Positions 51,039 through 60,746 of a DNA stretch of 64,000 bases are shown here, piece after piece (within the stretch, counting starts at the first letter, position 1; each line of letters starts with the position of its first letter). Both the position numbers and the translations under genes were made by a program. The notes under the pieces were generated by a model. That model saw nothing but the letters and a program-made list of their open reading frames with translations. It made no database searches and was not told the DNA's origin. Location of the stretch: positions 6,250,767-6,314,766 of the forward strand of contig NZ_BDUD01000001.1 of assembly GCF_003113895.1 (NCBI RefSeq), given 5' to 3'. Source of the stretch: Nostoc commune NIES-4072. Lineage in GTDB: Bacteria; Cyanobacteriota; Cyanobacteriia; Cyanobacteriales; Nostocaceae.

Positions 51039-52232
51039 ATGCTGCAACCAGAACAGATATTACAAGACCGTTATCAAATCCAACGCCAACTTGGCAACAA
51101 TGGAATTCGTCAAACTTGGCTAGCCAAGGATTTACAAGCCTCTGATGACCAAAATTCGACCGTTGTGGTCAAACTTTTGGCCTTTGGTGGTACTGTCCAG
51201 TGGGATGACCTGAAGCTTTTTGAGAGGGAAGCACAAATTCTTAAACAGCTAAATCATCCCCGCATCCCTCGATATATAGATTATTTTTGTATCGACGATC
51301 GCACACTCTGGTTTGGCTTAATACAAGAATACATTCCTGGTGAGTCGCTCAAGGAAAAACTTGCTATTGGCGAAAGGTTTAGTGAAAAGCGAGCTAGAAA
51401 AATTGCTGTTGAGGTTTTAAATATTCTCATCTATCTACATGAGTTGAATCCAGGGGTGTTGCATAGAGATATTAAACCGAGTAATTTAATCTGGGGCGAA
51501 GATAATCGGATTTATTTAGTTGATTTTGGTGCAGTTCAGGATAAAGCAGCAAGAGAGGGCGTTACTTTCACTGTTGTCGGTACTTATGGTTATGCCCCAA
51601 TGGAACAATTTGGTGGTCGAGCAGTTGCGGCTTCAGACCTCTATGCACTGGGAGCAACTTTGATTCATTTGTTAACAGGAACTTCCCCTTGTGATTTACC
51701 TCAACAGGATTTGCGGTTGCAATTTGCAGACCGAGTTAACTTGAGTCCTAGTTTTCTCAATTGGCTACAAAAGTTGATAGAACCTGCTCCAGAACAACGA
51801 TTTACTAATGCCCGCGAAGCACTGAATGTTCTCAAATCTCGTTTGGCTATTAAATCCGCAAACAAGAATCAGCTAGTTCCGCTAAAAGAAATAATCAACA
51901 ATTCTGGATGTGGGATAAATAATCACAATGAAACAGTCCCAGAGGAAATTCTCGGTTGGAACTGGGGCGCATTTCTCATGCCTTGGTTGTGGATGTGGCC
52001 GAATCAAGTGTGGTGTGGAGTGTTCTGTTTTATACCAAACTTTTCGTGGTTTCTGGCGATCGCATTCGGTGCAAAAGGCAATGAATGGGCTTGGAAAAGT
52101 AGACGGTGGAACAGTATTGAACAATTCAAAGCGCATCAAAGAGGCTGGGCGATCGCTGGTATTGTAATTGGAGGGCCGATTAGTATTATGTTATGGGTTC
52201 GAGCGATCGCTTTACTCCAAGCTGCATTTTAG
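51039..52232 (+). CDS. Serine/threonine protein kinase with C-terminal membrane domain
   Basis: A 397-aa protein. The kinase domain (about 12-285) has the catalytic loop LHRDIKPSNL (142-151), DFG (162-164), APMEQFGG, and SDLYALGATLIHLLTG. The glycine loop is degenerate (LGNNGIRQTW), while VVVKLL keeps the lysine. From about residue 305 a second domain WNWGAFLMPWLWMWPNQVW...GAKGNEWAWKSRRW and a closing hydrophobic helix is one found in many Nostoc proteins. Start 39 bp after rfbB. Confidence 0.88.
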   Translation: MLQPEQILQDRYQIQRQLGNNGIRQTWLAKDLQASDDQNSTVVVKLLAFGGTVQWDDLKLFEREAQILKQLNHPRIPRYIDYFCIDDRTLWFGLIQEYIPGESLKEKLAIGERFSEKRARKIAVEVLNILIYLHELNPGVLHRDIKPSNLIWGEDNRIYLVDFGAVQDKAAREGVTFTVVGTYGYAPMEQFGGRAVAASDLYALGATLIHLLTGTSPCDLPQQDLRLQFADRVNLSPSFLNWLQKLIEPAPEQRFTNAREALNVLKSRLAIKSANKNQLVPLKEIINNSGCGINNHNETVPEEILGWNWGAFLMPWLWMWPNQVWCGVFCFIPNFSWFLAIAFGAKGNEWAWKSRRWNSIEQFKAHQRGWAIAGIVIGGPISIMLWVRAIALLQAAF

Positions 52233-52417
52233 TGGGGAATGGGGAATGAGGGAGCAGAGGGGACAAGGGGACAAGGTGACAAGGTGACAAAAGTTTAGAA
52301 CTTCCAACAAGTCTTTCCCCTCGTCCCCAATTCTCCTTGTCCCCAAGTCCTCTTTCCCATGCCCAAAGCCGCCTTATGTCGTGACTCCTACCTACTCCCC
52401 ACTCCCCCTAGCTCCTT

Positions 52418-53086
52418 CTAACTACTAACTTGCGATTCAACTACACCCACGGGACAAGAAACATTTGTTCCTCCTAAACCACAATACCCGTTGGGATTTT
52501 TAGCCAGGTATTGCTGGTGGTAAGCTTCAGCGTAGTAAAATTCAGGTGCATCCAAGATTTCTGTAGTAATCTTGCCATAACCAGCACCGTTGAGGGCTTG
52601 CTGATAAGCTTCCCGCGATGCTTCTGCTAGCTGTTTTTGACTTTCGGAATATACATAAATTCCCGAACGGTATTGAGTGCCAGCATCATTACCTTGGCGC
52701 ATCCCTTGGGTAGGATTGTGGCTTTCCCAAAAGATTTTGAGTAGTTCAGCATAACTGATTACTTTGGGATCAAACACAACTAACACCACTTCATTGTGGC
52801 CGGTTCGCCCACTACATACCTCTTCATAAGTGGGGTTGGGTGTGAACCCAGCAGCGTAACCCACTGCGGTGGTGTAAACACCTTTAAGTTGCCAGAATTT
52901 GCGTTCTGCACCCCAAAAACAGCCCAAGCCAAAAATTGCCTTCTCTAATCCATCGGGATAAGGAGGTTGTAAGGGATTCTTATTTACATAATGAGCTGCG
53001 GGTACTGACATAGACTGTGCCCTTCCTGGCAAAGCTTCCTCAGGTGTGGGCATAACTGCCTTTTTGCCAAATCCGAATAGTGCCAT
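52418..53086 (-). CDS. msrA: Peptide-methionine (S)-S-oxide reductase MsrA
   Basis: A 222-aa repair enzyme that reduces methionine S-sulfoxide. The catalytic Cys56 is in [34 protein letters not shown] and [13 protein letters not shown] are family blocks. C-terminal cysteines (GYCGLGG, VSCPVG) can resolve the disulfide. The N-terminal about 45 residues are an extension common in cyanobacteria. It is convergent with the kinase gene; the gap contains G/C-strand-biased low-complexity repeats. Confidence 0.95.
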   Translation of the reverse strand: MALFGFGKKAVMPTPEEALPGRAQSMSVPAAHYVNKNPLQPPYPDGLEKAIFGLGCFWGAERKFWQLKGVYTTAVGYAAGFTPNPTYEEVCSGRTGHNEVVLVVFDPKVISYAELLKIFWESHNPTQGMRQGNDAGTQYRSGIYVYSESQKQLAEASREAYQQALNGAGYGKITTEILDAPEFYYAEAYHQQYLAKNPNGYCGLGGTNVSCPVGVVESQVSS

Positions 53087-53308
53087 TGATTTTGACTCTG
53101 ATATATATCTTTACCTTATTTACTATTGTAAAGATTCTCGCGATCGCTTGGGGTTTTCTCGGAATTCCCAGCGCAGTCATTCTGACTGAACTGTTTGTCG
53201 GTGGCTTTTTTGTAACTTTTTATTAATTTTAGTAAATATATATATAAAACTTGTGTGCTGGTAATACATGTAATCGTATTATTTTCTTCGACCACAAAAA
53301 AATCATGT

Positions 53309-54811
53309 ATGTTATTTAACAGCCTAGAGTTTATATTTCTATTTTTGCCAATTACTCTTTTCATATTTTTCTTTCTTGGTAAATATGGTTATCACCGTTT
53401 AGCAATCACCTGGTTAGTGACTGCTTCTTTATTTTTCTATGGTTGGTGGAATCCAAGATACTTACTATTGCTTCTAGTTTCAATAGGCTTAAATTTTTTT
53501 ATAGGTTATACACTCAACCAATTAAACTCACCAATCAGAAAAAAGACACTGCTTGTTTTAGGAATAACAGCTAATTTAATTATCCTTTGTTGCTTCAAGT
53601 ACGCTAATTTTTTTGTTTCAAGTGCAGCCGATATATTAGGTATAAACTTTAATTTACAAAATATTATCCTGCCATTAGGGATATCCTTTTTTACTTTCCA
53701 GCAAATTACCTACTTGGTTGATTCTTACCGTGAGGAAGCGAAAGACACTAAATTTGTAGACTACTGCTTATTTATCACCTTTTTTCCTAAACTAATTTCT
53801 GGCCCTATTGTTCACCACTCAGAGATCATGCCACAGTTCGCTGACAAAGCTGTGTGTAGGTTTAACTTAGAGAATATGGCAGTAGGTATTACCATTTTCA
53901 GTTTGGGATTATTTAAGAAAGTTGTTTTTGCAGATAACATTGCTGCTTATGCAAGCCCAGTATTTAATACTGCTGCTGCTGGTATCTTCCCCACATTTTT
54001 AGAATCTTGGGTGGGTGCGCTAGCCTACACGTTGCAACTGTACTTTGATTTTTCTGGTTATTCTGACATGGCGATTGGGATAGCTAGGATGTTCGGGATT
54101 AAGTTACCAGTTAACTTTTTCTCACCTTATAAAGCTACCAGTATTAGCGACTTCTGGCGTAGGTGGCACATCACTCTTTCTAACTTTCTTCGAGATTACT
54201 TATACATTCCTTTAGGTGGTAATCGCAAAGGTGAGATTAGACGTAGTTTGAATTTAATGATAACCATGCTGCTGGGAGGAATTTGGCACGGTGAAGGTTG
54301 GCAATTTGTCTTTTGGGGTGGATTGCATGGAGCTTATCTAAGTATTAATCATGAATGGAATGTTTTCCAAAAAAAGTATGATTTAAAAACAGATAACTGG
54401 CTGAGTCTAAAACTAGGTTGGTTTATAACATTTCTCGCAGTTGTCATCGGATGGGTATTTTTCAGAGCAGAAAACATGGCTACGGCATTCATAATTGTCA
54501 AAGGCATGATTGGATTAAATGGCTTATTATTCACTACTCAAATTCTTGAATCAGGCTTAAAAAAAGCAATAATTGATATTTCTATTTTACTTGCGATCGT
54601 CTGGTTGACACCTAATGTTCAGGAATGGATGGGCAAGTATGAGCCAGTCTTCAATTATGAAAAATTAAAAAAACTTTCATCTAATAGCCTTTTTTGGTCT
54701 AGATTACAGTGGCAACCGAATCAAACTTATGCCTTAGTCGTTTCAGTTTTAACTGTAATTGCGCTGTTGCACCTTACCAAAGTTAGTGAGTTTTTGTATT
54801 TTCAGTTCTAG
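53309..54811 (+). CDS. MBOAT-family O-acyltransferase (AlgI-like)
   Basis: A 500-aa membrane protein with about 10-12 helices, of the AlgI/DltB group that carries acyl groups across the membrane for polysaccharide acetylation. Family signs are VLPLGISFFTFQQITYLVD-like sequence, ARMFGIKLPVNFFSPY, ISDFWRRWHITLSNFLRDY and the invariant His in WHGEGWQFVFWGGLHG. ATG 53309 (MLFNSLEFIFLFLP) fits the family; the longer frame from 53255 does not. It is followed after 15 bp by an SGNH-type partner. Confidence 0.93.
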   Translation: MLFNSLEFIFLFLPITLFIFFFLGKYGYHRLAITWLVTASLFFYGWWNPRYLLLLLVSIGLNFFIGYTLNQLNSPIRKKTLLVLGITANLIILCCFKYANFFVSSAADILGINFNLQNIILPLGISFFTFQQITYLVDSYREEAKDTKFVDYCLFITFFPKLISGPIVHHSEIMPQFADKAVCRFNLENMAVGITIFSLGLFKKVVFADNIAAYASPVFNTAAAGIFPTFLESWVGALAYTLQLYFDFSGYSDMAIGIARMFGIKLPVNFFSPYKATSISDFWRRWHITLSNFLRDYLYIPLGGNRKGEIRRSLNLMITMLLGGIWHGEGWQFVFWGGLHGAYLSINHEWNVFQKKYDLKTDNWLSLKLGWFITFLAVVIGWVFFRAENMATAFIIVKGMIGLNGLLFTTQILESGLKKAIIDISILLAIVWLTPNVQEWMGKYEPVFNYEKLKKLSSNSLFWSRLQWQPNQTYALVVSVLTVIALLHLTKVSEFLYFQF

Positions 54812-54826
54812 GGAGAATCAAAGCTG

Positions 54827-55828
54827 ATGCTTGCTTATTTAAAAACCTACTTGACAATGGTAAGTACACTTATCTCCTTTATTGGAGTAGTAAATGTAGC
54901 TGTTGACCCACTCTGGTACACTCAAGGGAACAAGTTAAATCCAATAAATGTTCCCTATAATGAAAGGCTGACCAAAACTAATCTATTGTTGCATAGTGAT
55001 AAGCAAAAGTATGATTGCCTCATTTTTGGTAGCTCTCGTGTCACTCTGTTAAATAGTAAGGCACTCAAGAATAATGTTTGTTTCAATTATTCTTTCAGTG
55101 CTGGAACAGCTGAGGAATTTGTTAAATATGCCGAATACGTTAAAGAGAAAGGGGTTAATCCTCAAAAAATATATGTGGGGATAGACTCTTACAATTTCAC
55201 TTTTGATAAAAAGACAGCACTTAAAAATAACGTTGAGGTAGCAAAACCAAAACCTGCCTATCAGGCTTATCTATTCTCTCTAGACACTTTGCAGTTGTCC
55301 TTGAAAACAATTTTTAGGCTAAATACAGAGATTAGATTCTACGATCAAGATTTTCAAGGTAAAGTTTTTGATAATGCCCCTAAATACAAACCTGAGTTTA
55401 TAGATAAAAAAACTCAAGAGAAATGTGACTTTTCTCGCATTGCTTATTACAAACAAATACGACATATATTCCCAAATGCTAAAATTATTGGATATGTGCC
55501 ACCAATATCAGTTTGGAAGCTTTTCAATGAAAGCTATGCTCGTGGCTTGCTAAACTGCGAATTAGAGGCAATTTATGAAGCTTCCAAAAGTTACGACATA
55601 ACATACGATTTCTCATATCCTTCAGAGATGACCACAGTCACATATAATACTTATGATGGTAGTCACTACTATCCAGATGTGAATAATCAAATAGCACAAG
55701 TTCTTGAAGGAAAGCTATCAAGTCCTGGAATTCGTATCCATCAATATAATCTAAATGAATATCAGCAGTTTCATAAAAGTAAGCTAAAAGAGTATTTGTA
55801 TAAGCAAAAACAGGGAAAACGGTGGTAA
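54827..55828 (+). CDS. SGNH-hydrolase-like partner of the MBOAT acyltransferase
   Basis: A 333-aa protein with one N-terminal membrane helix (YLTMVSTLISFIGVVNVAV) and a periplasmic domain. Block I is DCLIFGSSRVTLL (nucleophile Ser), block V is YDGSHYYPDV (Asp and His). This resembles AlgJ/AlgX/DltD-type proteins that accept the acyl group from MBOAT and transfer it to the glycan. Its 15-bp gap from the MBOAT gene supports co-function. The polymer is unknown. The sequence is AT-richer than the neighbours. Confidence 0.8.
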   Translation: MLAYLKTYLTMVSTLISFIGVVNVAVDPLWYTQGNKLNPINVPYNERLTKTNLLLHSDKQKYDCLIFGSSRVTLLNSKALKNNVCFNYSFSAGTAEEFVKYAEYVKEKGVNPQKIYVGIDSYNFTFDKKTALKNNVEVAKPKPAYQAYLFSLDTLQLSLKTIFRLNTEIRFYDQDFQGKVFDNAPKYKPEFIDKKTQEKCDFSRIAYYKQIRHIFPNAKIIGYVPPISVWKLFNESYARGLLNCELEAIYEASKSYDITYDFSYPSEMTTVTYNTYDGSHYYPDVNNQIAQVLEGKLSSPGIRIHQYNLNEYQQFHKSKLKEYLYKQKQGKRW

Positions 55829-55967
55829 AAAACAGAGTTTGAGTTTGTTTGAATATGATTGTTTTGACTTTTACATATACGTCTTGATTTTCGTTCTGGC
55901 GCTAGTCTGTGCTATTTATCAATGTAATAAATACTTTTCAAGGATAAATTGGCGTCAGAAGATACTC

Positions 55968-56492
55968 ATGGATAAAATACCAAAAATTGATCGTCAAAGG
56001 GAGCATCAAGCAAACGAACGCACTTTTCTTGCTTGGCTACGCACTTCTATTGCTTTGATTAGCTTTGGTTTTGCGATCGCGCGATTTGGTATATTTCTGC
56101 GCCAGTTGAATATTGCTATTACTCAACAAGAACCTCCGGTAAATCCATTATCCAATTCGGAAAACTTGGGTTTGGCTTTGGTAATTTTTGGAATTTTGAC
56201 TGTTGCGTTAGCTGCGTGGCGATACAATCAAGTTTTCTGGCAAATTGAACGAGCAGATTATAAACCAAATAGGTTAATGGTTTGGATAATGACCGGAGTT
56301 GTAATTATTTTGGGACTTCTCAGTATTCCTTTGCTCTTAAAGCGTGATAATGTGCCTTTTCGTTCTCCTGTTCCAATTCAACCACAGTCCCGAAATTTGC
56401 AAAGATTAACCCCAAACGCCAATGTTAACAAGGGGACAATTACTACTCTATATAAACATCTATATAAACAAATATTTTTGTTTTTGAAATAG
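55968..56492 (+). CDS. DUF202/YidH-family membrane protein
   Basis: A 174-aa protein with the DUF202 signature ANERTFLAWLRTSIALISFGFAIARF and three membrane segments. I chose ATG 55968, since the family begins MDKIPKIDRQREHQANERT; the frame is open from 55839 and would add 43 residues with another hydrophobic stretch. The C-terminal about 40 residues after LLKRDNVPF are not typical and end in YKQIFLFLK, where the coding frame runs into a glycosyltransferase remnant. Confidence 0.82.
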   Translation: MDKIPKIDRQREHQANERTFLAWLRTSIALISFGFAIARFGIFLRQLNIAITQQEPPVNPLSNSENLGLALVIFGILTVALAAWRYNQVFWQIERADYKPNRLMVWIMTGVVIILGLLSIPLLLKRDNVPFRSPVPIQPQSRNLQRLTPNANVNKGTITTLYKHLYKQIFLFLK

Positions 56493-56748
56493 CTCATTAG
56501 ATAATTGTCCAGATGAATTGTTTTACCAGATCCTAATTGTAAATTCACCATTTAAAGATAAAATTATTAACACTTGCTTGACGGATCTAGAGTGGTCTAA
56601 TGCTAATACCCTTCACCCCAAAATTTTAGAAAAAAATGATTTTGATAAAATTAGAAACTCAGAAAAATTATTTGCCAGCAAGTTTGATATGACTATAAAC
56701 ACGGATATATTAGATATGATTGATAAAATGATATTGAGTCAATCTTAA
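56488..56748 (+). pseudogene. C-terminal stump of a core-2/I-branching-type glycosyltransferase
   Basis: In frame from a stop at 56485-56487 the sequence reads DNCPDELFYQILIVNSPFKDKI, then HPKILEKNDFDKIRNSEKLFASKFD and ILDMID. This matches the end of beta-1,6-N-acetylglucosaminyltransferase-like (GT14) proteins, where PDE.FFQT...NSPF and ..F.....S.KLFARKFD are conserved. The larger N-terminal part is missing. No proper start codon is near, so it is a remnant. Overlap with the DUF202 end suggests a deletion joined them. Confidence 0.65.
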
Positions 56749-56858
56749 CTTACAAATAAATTTTAAATTTTGGTCGTAAAAAAGAAATAATAAATGTTCC
56801 CCACTATTGAACTTTGGACGAAAAAGATAACAATTAACTTCTAAATTAGCGTATGAAT

Positions 56859-56992
56859 CAATACGGTTCCGTTAAGGCAAGAGACGCGATAAATCGCCGT
56901 CTTTACAAGAATCAGTCCTTTGTAGAGACGGCGATTTATCGCGTCTTTGGATCTAGGGCGTGTCATCAAAAAACCTTATCCGAACCGTATTG
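56859..56992. mobile_element. 134-bp MITE with nested hairpin and 10-bp target duplication
   Basis: Terminal repeats CAATACGGTTCCGTTAAGG (left) and the inverse of CAATACGGTTCGGATAAGG (right) match at 17 of 19 positions. Direct repeats GCGTATGAAT flank it exactly (56849-56858 and 56993-57002). Inside, a 21-bp perfect inverted repeat starting AGACGCGATAAATC (56882-56902 with 56936-56956) makes a long hairpin. It has no coding capacity. Confidence 0.82.
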
Positions 56993-57031
56993 GCGTATGA
57001 ATATGCGAATTTAGAAAACTTTAAATAAGTT

Positions 57032-59188
57032 TTATGTAACGGAATGCGTTACACAAGCATTCACTAAGGGTAATAGTGGCCCTAATTGCTCTTGTCCATT
57101 CACGGCTAAATCGCTGTGACACAAATAAACTCTCTCGGATACACGAGAGAGTAAATCTGTCAAAATTCTTTGCAATCGTTGTTCTTCTGCCAATTTCTCA
57201 TCTTCTGCTGTCCAAGGTTCGCCTAATCTGTCTCGCAGGAAAAACGGCGCACCGAACAAAGTTGCTGCACCACCTTTTGCCCATAGAGGTGAACCAGCAT
57301 CTAGCCAAAAATGCCAACGGTGCGATCGCCTACTAGATCGATATTGAAATATAGTTGCTAAGGTGACAGCTTTTCTCGCTCCACCAATGGGACGCACAGG
57401 ATAAGGATTAGCGGTAATAGTCCCACGTCGCAGTAATTGAATGAATTCGATAAGAGTTGTGTGAGGTGTTGTCTCTGTTGGGCTAATTTGTCGTAGTCTG
57501 GTGTCAATTTCCCAGTAATGTTGAGCGGTTTCTAATAATTCCCGCAATGCTGCTAGTTGTTCGTAGGGGAGATTACTACCATTCCACAAAAAGCGTTGAA
57601 TTGCCCTGTCTAAGAGGGAAATGGGACTGGGAATTAACCGCAGTTCTTGTTGCGATCGCTGCTGTTCTAACCACTGTAATATCTCATTATATGCTGTAGT
57701 TGCTGCATAGCCGATTCTATCCCAGCGCTCGAAGGCTGACACTGGTAGCAAGTTGGGGCGATCGGGATGGGGTACAAAGCAGTAATCTGCAATCAAACCA
57801 GCGCGAACCGGATCAATATTTGTATATACCCGATTCATCGCGTCTTCTGATGGTTGTTGTTTCCTACTCAACACAACCAACATTTCTGCTACAGCATCCC
57901 GATCTACTAAGCGTCCCAAGCCGGGATAAACTAGTGCCAGCATGGTAAGTAATGCGCGAATGACGGGTGAACTAATTAACGGACGTTGGTCATTCAACGA
58001 TTCTACCTGGATGTTTTGCTTAACGAGGATTTCTACTAGAGTATAACGAGCGATCGCATCTAAACCTGGTGCAATAATCGCCACTTCTTCTGGTTCTATT
58101 TGCTGTGATTGGATGGCATCAGCAATTACCTCTGCTGTTTGCCGCAATAATTGGGCGCGGGAGGTAGTTTGAATTGAATGCACGGTTTTTGGTAAACTCA
58201 ACAGTACCATTGGTTCTGTGAGTAATTCCACCATCTGGTTAGCTTGCTCACCAAGGGACTCTGGAGGGGGCCCGGTCAAGATTTCTACCCGACAACGTTC
58301 TGCTAATCCTTCTAGGTAGTTGGGATCTGCTCCCAATCCCAATCGGACTGCACCATCGGGATTGTAACTAAATGCCCCGACTGCACCTTGATCTAAGAGT
58401 AACTCAAACAAAAGACGCGCTACGCTAGGATAATCATCTACATCATCTGCCAATACCGCCTGATAGCGTTTAGTTAGGTGCTGCTGGTAATTGCGATCGC
58501 TTAATAAATGCTGACTATACAGTTCAGTAATAATCCCATAACTTAGTAACCCCCTCTCTAAACACCAGTTACGCCAATCTAGAAGCAAAGAGGCGAGAAA
58601 TTCCGGTTCTAAAGTTGTAGGATTTTCCCCCAGACCCCTTGTCAAAATCTGGGCAATATCTTCGCAAGGTATACCACTATAAGCTGCTAATTGCAATAAG
58701 TCTAGAATGCGACGCACCAAGCGAGATTCATTCACTCCTGCAACACGTAAAATTTCTTCGTCTAATTGGGGACGCCAAAGTTTGGTTGCTAACTCTTGCT
58801 CCGTTTCTGGGCGCAATCTTACTGGAAACTGTGCCTTCAGGCTCAAAGAGTTAATTAGCAATGGCCAAAATAAAATAACTTCATCCTGAAAAAAACCTAG
58901 CGGTGTCTTGGCACGCACCGGATATTTCCCCAAGGTAGATGTAATAATTATATCCCCCAATTCTCGACGATTATCATCATTAGCAGCTAAGACTAAAACT
59001 CCTGGCTCTGTTTGTTTAAGATATAAAAATTCGGGTGTATGAACGCCTTTTTTACGTCCTGATTTCTTAGTATAAAATGATTCAGTGTATTGCTTCTCAG
59101 GTTGTACCCAACTACAAAATTGCTCTACCAAGCGAGCTGTCTTACCACTGCGGCTAGTGCCAACAATCCAAACCGAATGAGAAACCAC
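57032..59188 (-). CDS. UvrD/AddB-like superfamily I helicase without nuclease domain
   Basis: A 718-aa protein. Walker A is GTSRSGKT (residues 10-17), a Walker-B-like VLADDVDDYPSVARLL is near 250, and VAIIAPGLDAIARYTLVEIL resembles helicase motif regions of AddB. There is no C-terminal PD-(D/E)XK or Fe-S cysteine cluster as in AddB (1100+ aa). Cyanobacterial genomes often annotate such genes as recombinase family. It may handle DNA ends with an unlinked partner; that is inference. Confidence 0.75.
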   Translation of the reverse strand: MVSHSVWIVGTSRSGKTARLVEQFCSWVQPEKQYTESFYTKKSGRKKGVHTPEFLYLKQTEPGVLVLAANDDNRRELGDIIITSTLGKYPVRAKTPLGFFQDEVILFWPLLINSLSLKAQFPVRLRPETEQELATKLWRPQLDEEILRVAGVNESRLVRRILDLLQLAAYSGIPCEDIAQILTRGLGENPTTLEPEFLASLLLDWRNWCLERGLLSYGIITELYSQHLLSDRNYQQHLTKRYQAVLADDVDDYPSVARLLFELLLDQGAVGAFSYNPDGAVRLGLGADPNYLEGLAERCRVEILTGPPPESLGEQANQMVELLTEPMVLLSLPKTVHSIQTTSRAQLLRQTAEVIADAIQSQQIEPEEVAIIAPGLDAIARYTLVEILVKQNIQVESLNDQRPLISSPVIRALLTMLALVYPGLGRLVDRDAVAEMLVVLSRKQQPSEDAMNRVYTNIDPVRAGLIADYCFVPHPDRPNLLPVSAFERWDRIGYAATTAYNEILQWLEQQRSQQELRLIPSPISLLDRAIQRFLWNGSNLPYEQLAALRELLETAQHYWEIDTRLRQISPTETTPHTTLIEFIQLLRRGTITANPYPVRPIGGARKAVTLATIFQYRSSRRSHRWHFWLDAGSPLWAKGGAATLFGAPFFLRDRLGEPWTAEDEKLAEEQRLQRILTDLLSRVSERVYLCHSDLAVNGQEQLGPLLPLVNACVTHSVT

Positions 59189-59275
59189 AAACTTTCTCCT
59201 TGTAGATTTGCTAGTATACCTCGTGCGTTAACTTAAGGTTAATAGTTACCAAATAATGCTGGATGATTGTCTCCA

Positions 59276-60622
59276 ATGAAAAACTCTGTTTTTAGCCAAA
59301 AAATCTATTCTTTTTTACTTGATACTTACCGATGGTACTTACAAACTCCTGAACGTTCTTTAAATCAAGCTTACGATGCAGCATTAAAGATTAAGGAAAT
59401 AGAAGACAAGCATTTCAGTGGTAATAAAATAGACATTGACTCAGCCATGTACAGTAATAGCGTGATGGATTATTTTGAGTCAGACCTAAAAAAGCTATTA
59501 AAAACTGTGAGGATGCGGCTTACAGAGTTGAAAGCAAGCCGTTGGTTTTTAAATGAAGAGAATCAAAAAGCTGCCGAAAAAACAGGTATAGAGTATCTCA
59601 GCCCTTCTTTGGTTTTGGAAAGGCTTAACTTTATCGATCAAGTTATATCCAAATACACAACACTTTCCGCTCAAAAAAGTTCCAACGTTTTAGTGGTTCA
59701 ACCTCCAAATTTACCAGTTGAATCTGTAATATCTGACGACAAATCGCTAATCGTCAATAATCCAACGTTGCCACCGAAAATAACAACTAAAGATTGGGAG
59801 ACAAAAGCAAAACCAAAGGGTAAAATTGATACAACAGGGGTTTTACCCCGCTCTATTTTAAGCACTATCACTCGTTTGCAAGTTGAATTAGATCCTAATT
59901 CGGAACAAGAAGTAATCCAAAGCTTTCGTCAAGCTCAAAGAAGAACAATAATATCTATTAGGTTTATTTTACTATTAATTATCGTACCACTTTTGACGCA
60001 TCAAATAGCAAAAGCTTTTGTAGTAGGGCCATTTATTGAGAAGTTTAGAAACACTGAGCAAATGCAAATATTCCTCAATTCCGAAATGGAAGAGGAAGCC
60101 CTTGGAGAATTACAAAGATTTGAAGAAAAGCTCCAGTTTGAAAATTTTATTAGAAATGCCCCGCCACTGTTGCCTGAACAGATAGAAGTTGAAATGAAGA
60201 AGAGGGCGGTTGAGCTTGCTGAAGAATTCCGTTATGAAAGCTCTAATGCTATCAAAAATGTTTTTGCAGATATTTTTTCGGTGGGTGCTTTTATCTGGCT
60301 TTTACTCGTCAGCAAGTCTTCTATTGCTGTGATTAAAGATTTCTTTGATCGGATTGTCTATGGACTTAGTGATAGTGCTAAAGCATTTATCATTATTTTG
60401 TTTACCGATATATTTGTAGGTTTCCACTCTCCTCATGGCTGGGAAGTACTTCTAGAAGGTGTATCGCGTCATTGGGGATTACCAGCAAATCGAGATTTTA
60501 TCTTCTTATTTATTGCGACATTTCCAGTGATTTTAGATACTATATTTAAATATTGGATCTTCCGATATTTGAATCGGATATCGCCTTCAGCAGTTGCAAC
60601 TTACCGGAATATGAATGAATAA
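59276..60622 (+). CDS. pxcA: Proton extrusion protein PxcA (CemA/CotA family)
   Basis: A 448-aa inner-envelope membrane protein needed for light-induced Na+-dependent proton extrusion and indirectly for CO2 uptake. The N-terminus FLLDTYRWYLQTPERSLNQAY is typical. The C-terminal CemA domain holds about four helices, with FRQAQRRTIISIRFILLL, VIKDFFDRIVYGLSDSAKAF and IFVGFHSPHGWEVLLEG. ATG 59276 (MKNSVFSQK) is preferred to TTG 59267. It is divergent from the helicase gene. Confidence 0.95.
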   Translation: MKNSVFSQKIYSFLLDTYRWYLQTPERSLNQAYDAALKIKEIEDKHFSGNKIDIDSAMYSNSVMDYFESDLKKLLKTVRMRLTELKASRWFLNEENQKAAEKTGIEYLSPSLVLERLNFIDQVISKYTTLSAQKSSNVLVVQPPNLPVESVISDDKSLIVNNPTLPPKITTKDWETKAKPKGKIDTTGVLPRSILSTITRLQVELDPNSEQEVIQSFRQAQRRTIISIRFILLLIIVPLLTHQIAKAFVVGPFIEKFRNTEQMQIFLNSEMEEEALGELQRFEEKLQFENFIRNAPPLLPEQIEVEMKKRAVELAEEFRYESSNAIKNVFADIFSVGAFIWLLLVSKSSIAVIKDFFDRIVYGLSDSAKAFIIILFTDIFVGFHSPHGWEVLLEGVSRHWGLPANRDFIFLFIATFPVILDTIFKYWIFRYLNRISPSAVATYRNMNE

Positions 60623-60746
60623 GGTATTGGGGATGGGGCATTGGGCATTGGGCATTGTACAGAGAATGAATGACTAATGACTCTCGATTTGCGGTTTTAT
60701 TTTTGAGTTTGAGGGAAGTGGGATAATATGAAAAATTTGAATTTTG

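Noticed and set aside
57076-58889. Several plus-strand frames of 60-86 aa within the helicase gene
   Set aside because: Antisense shadows of a long conserved coding region.
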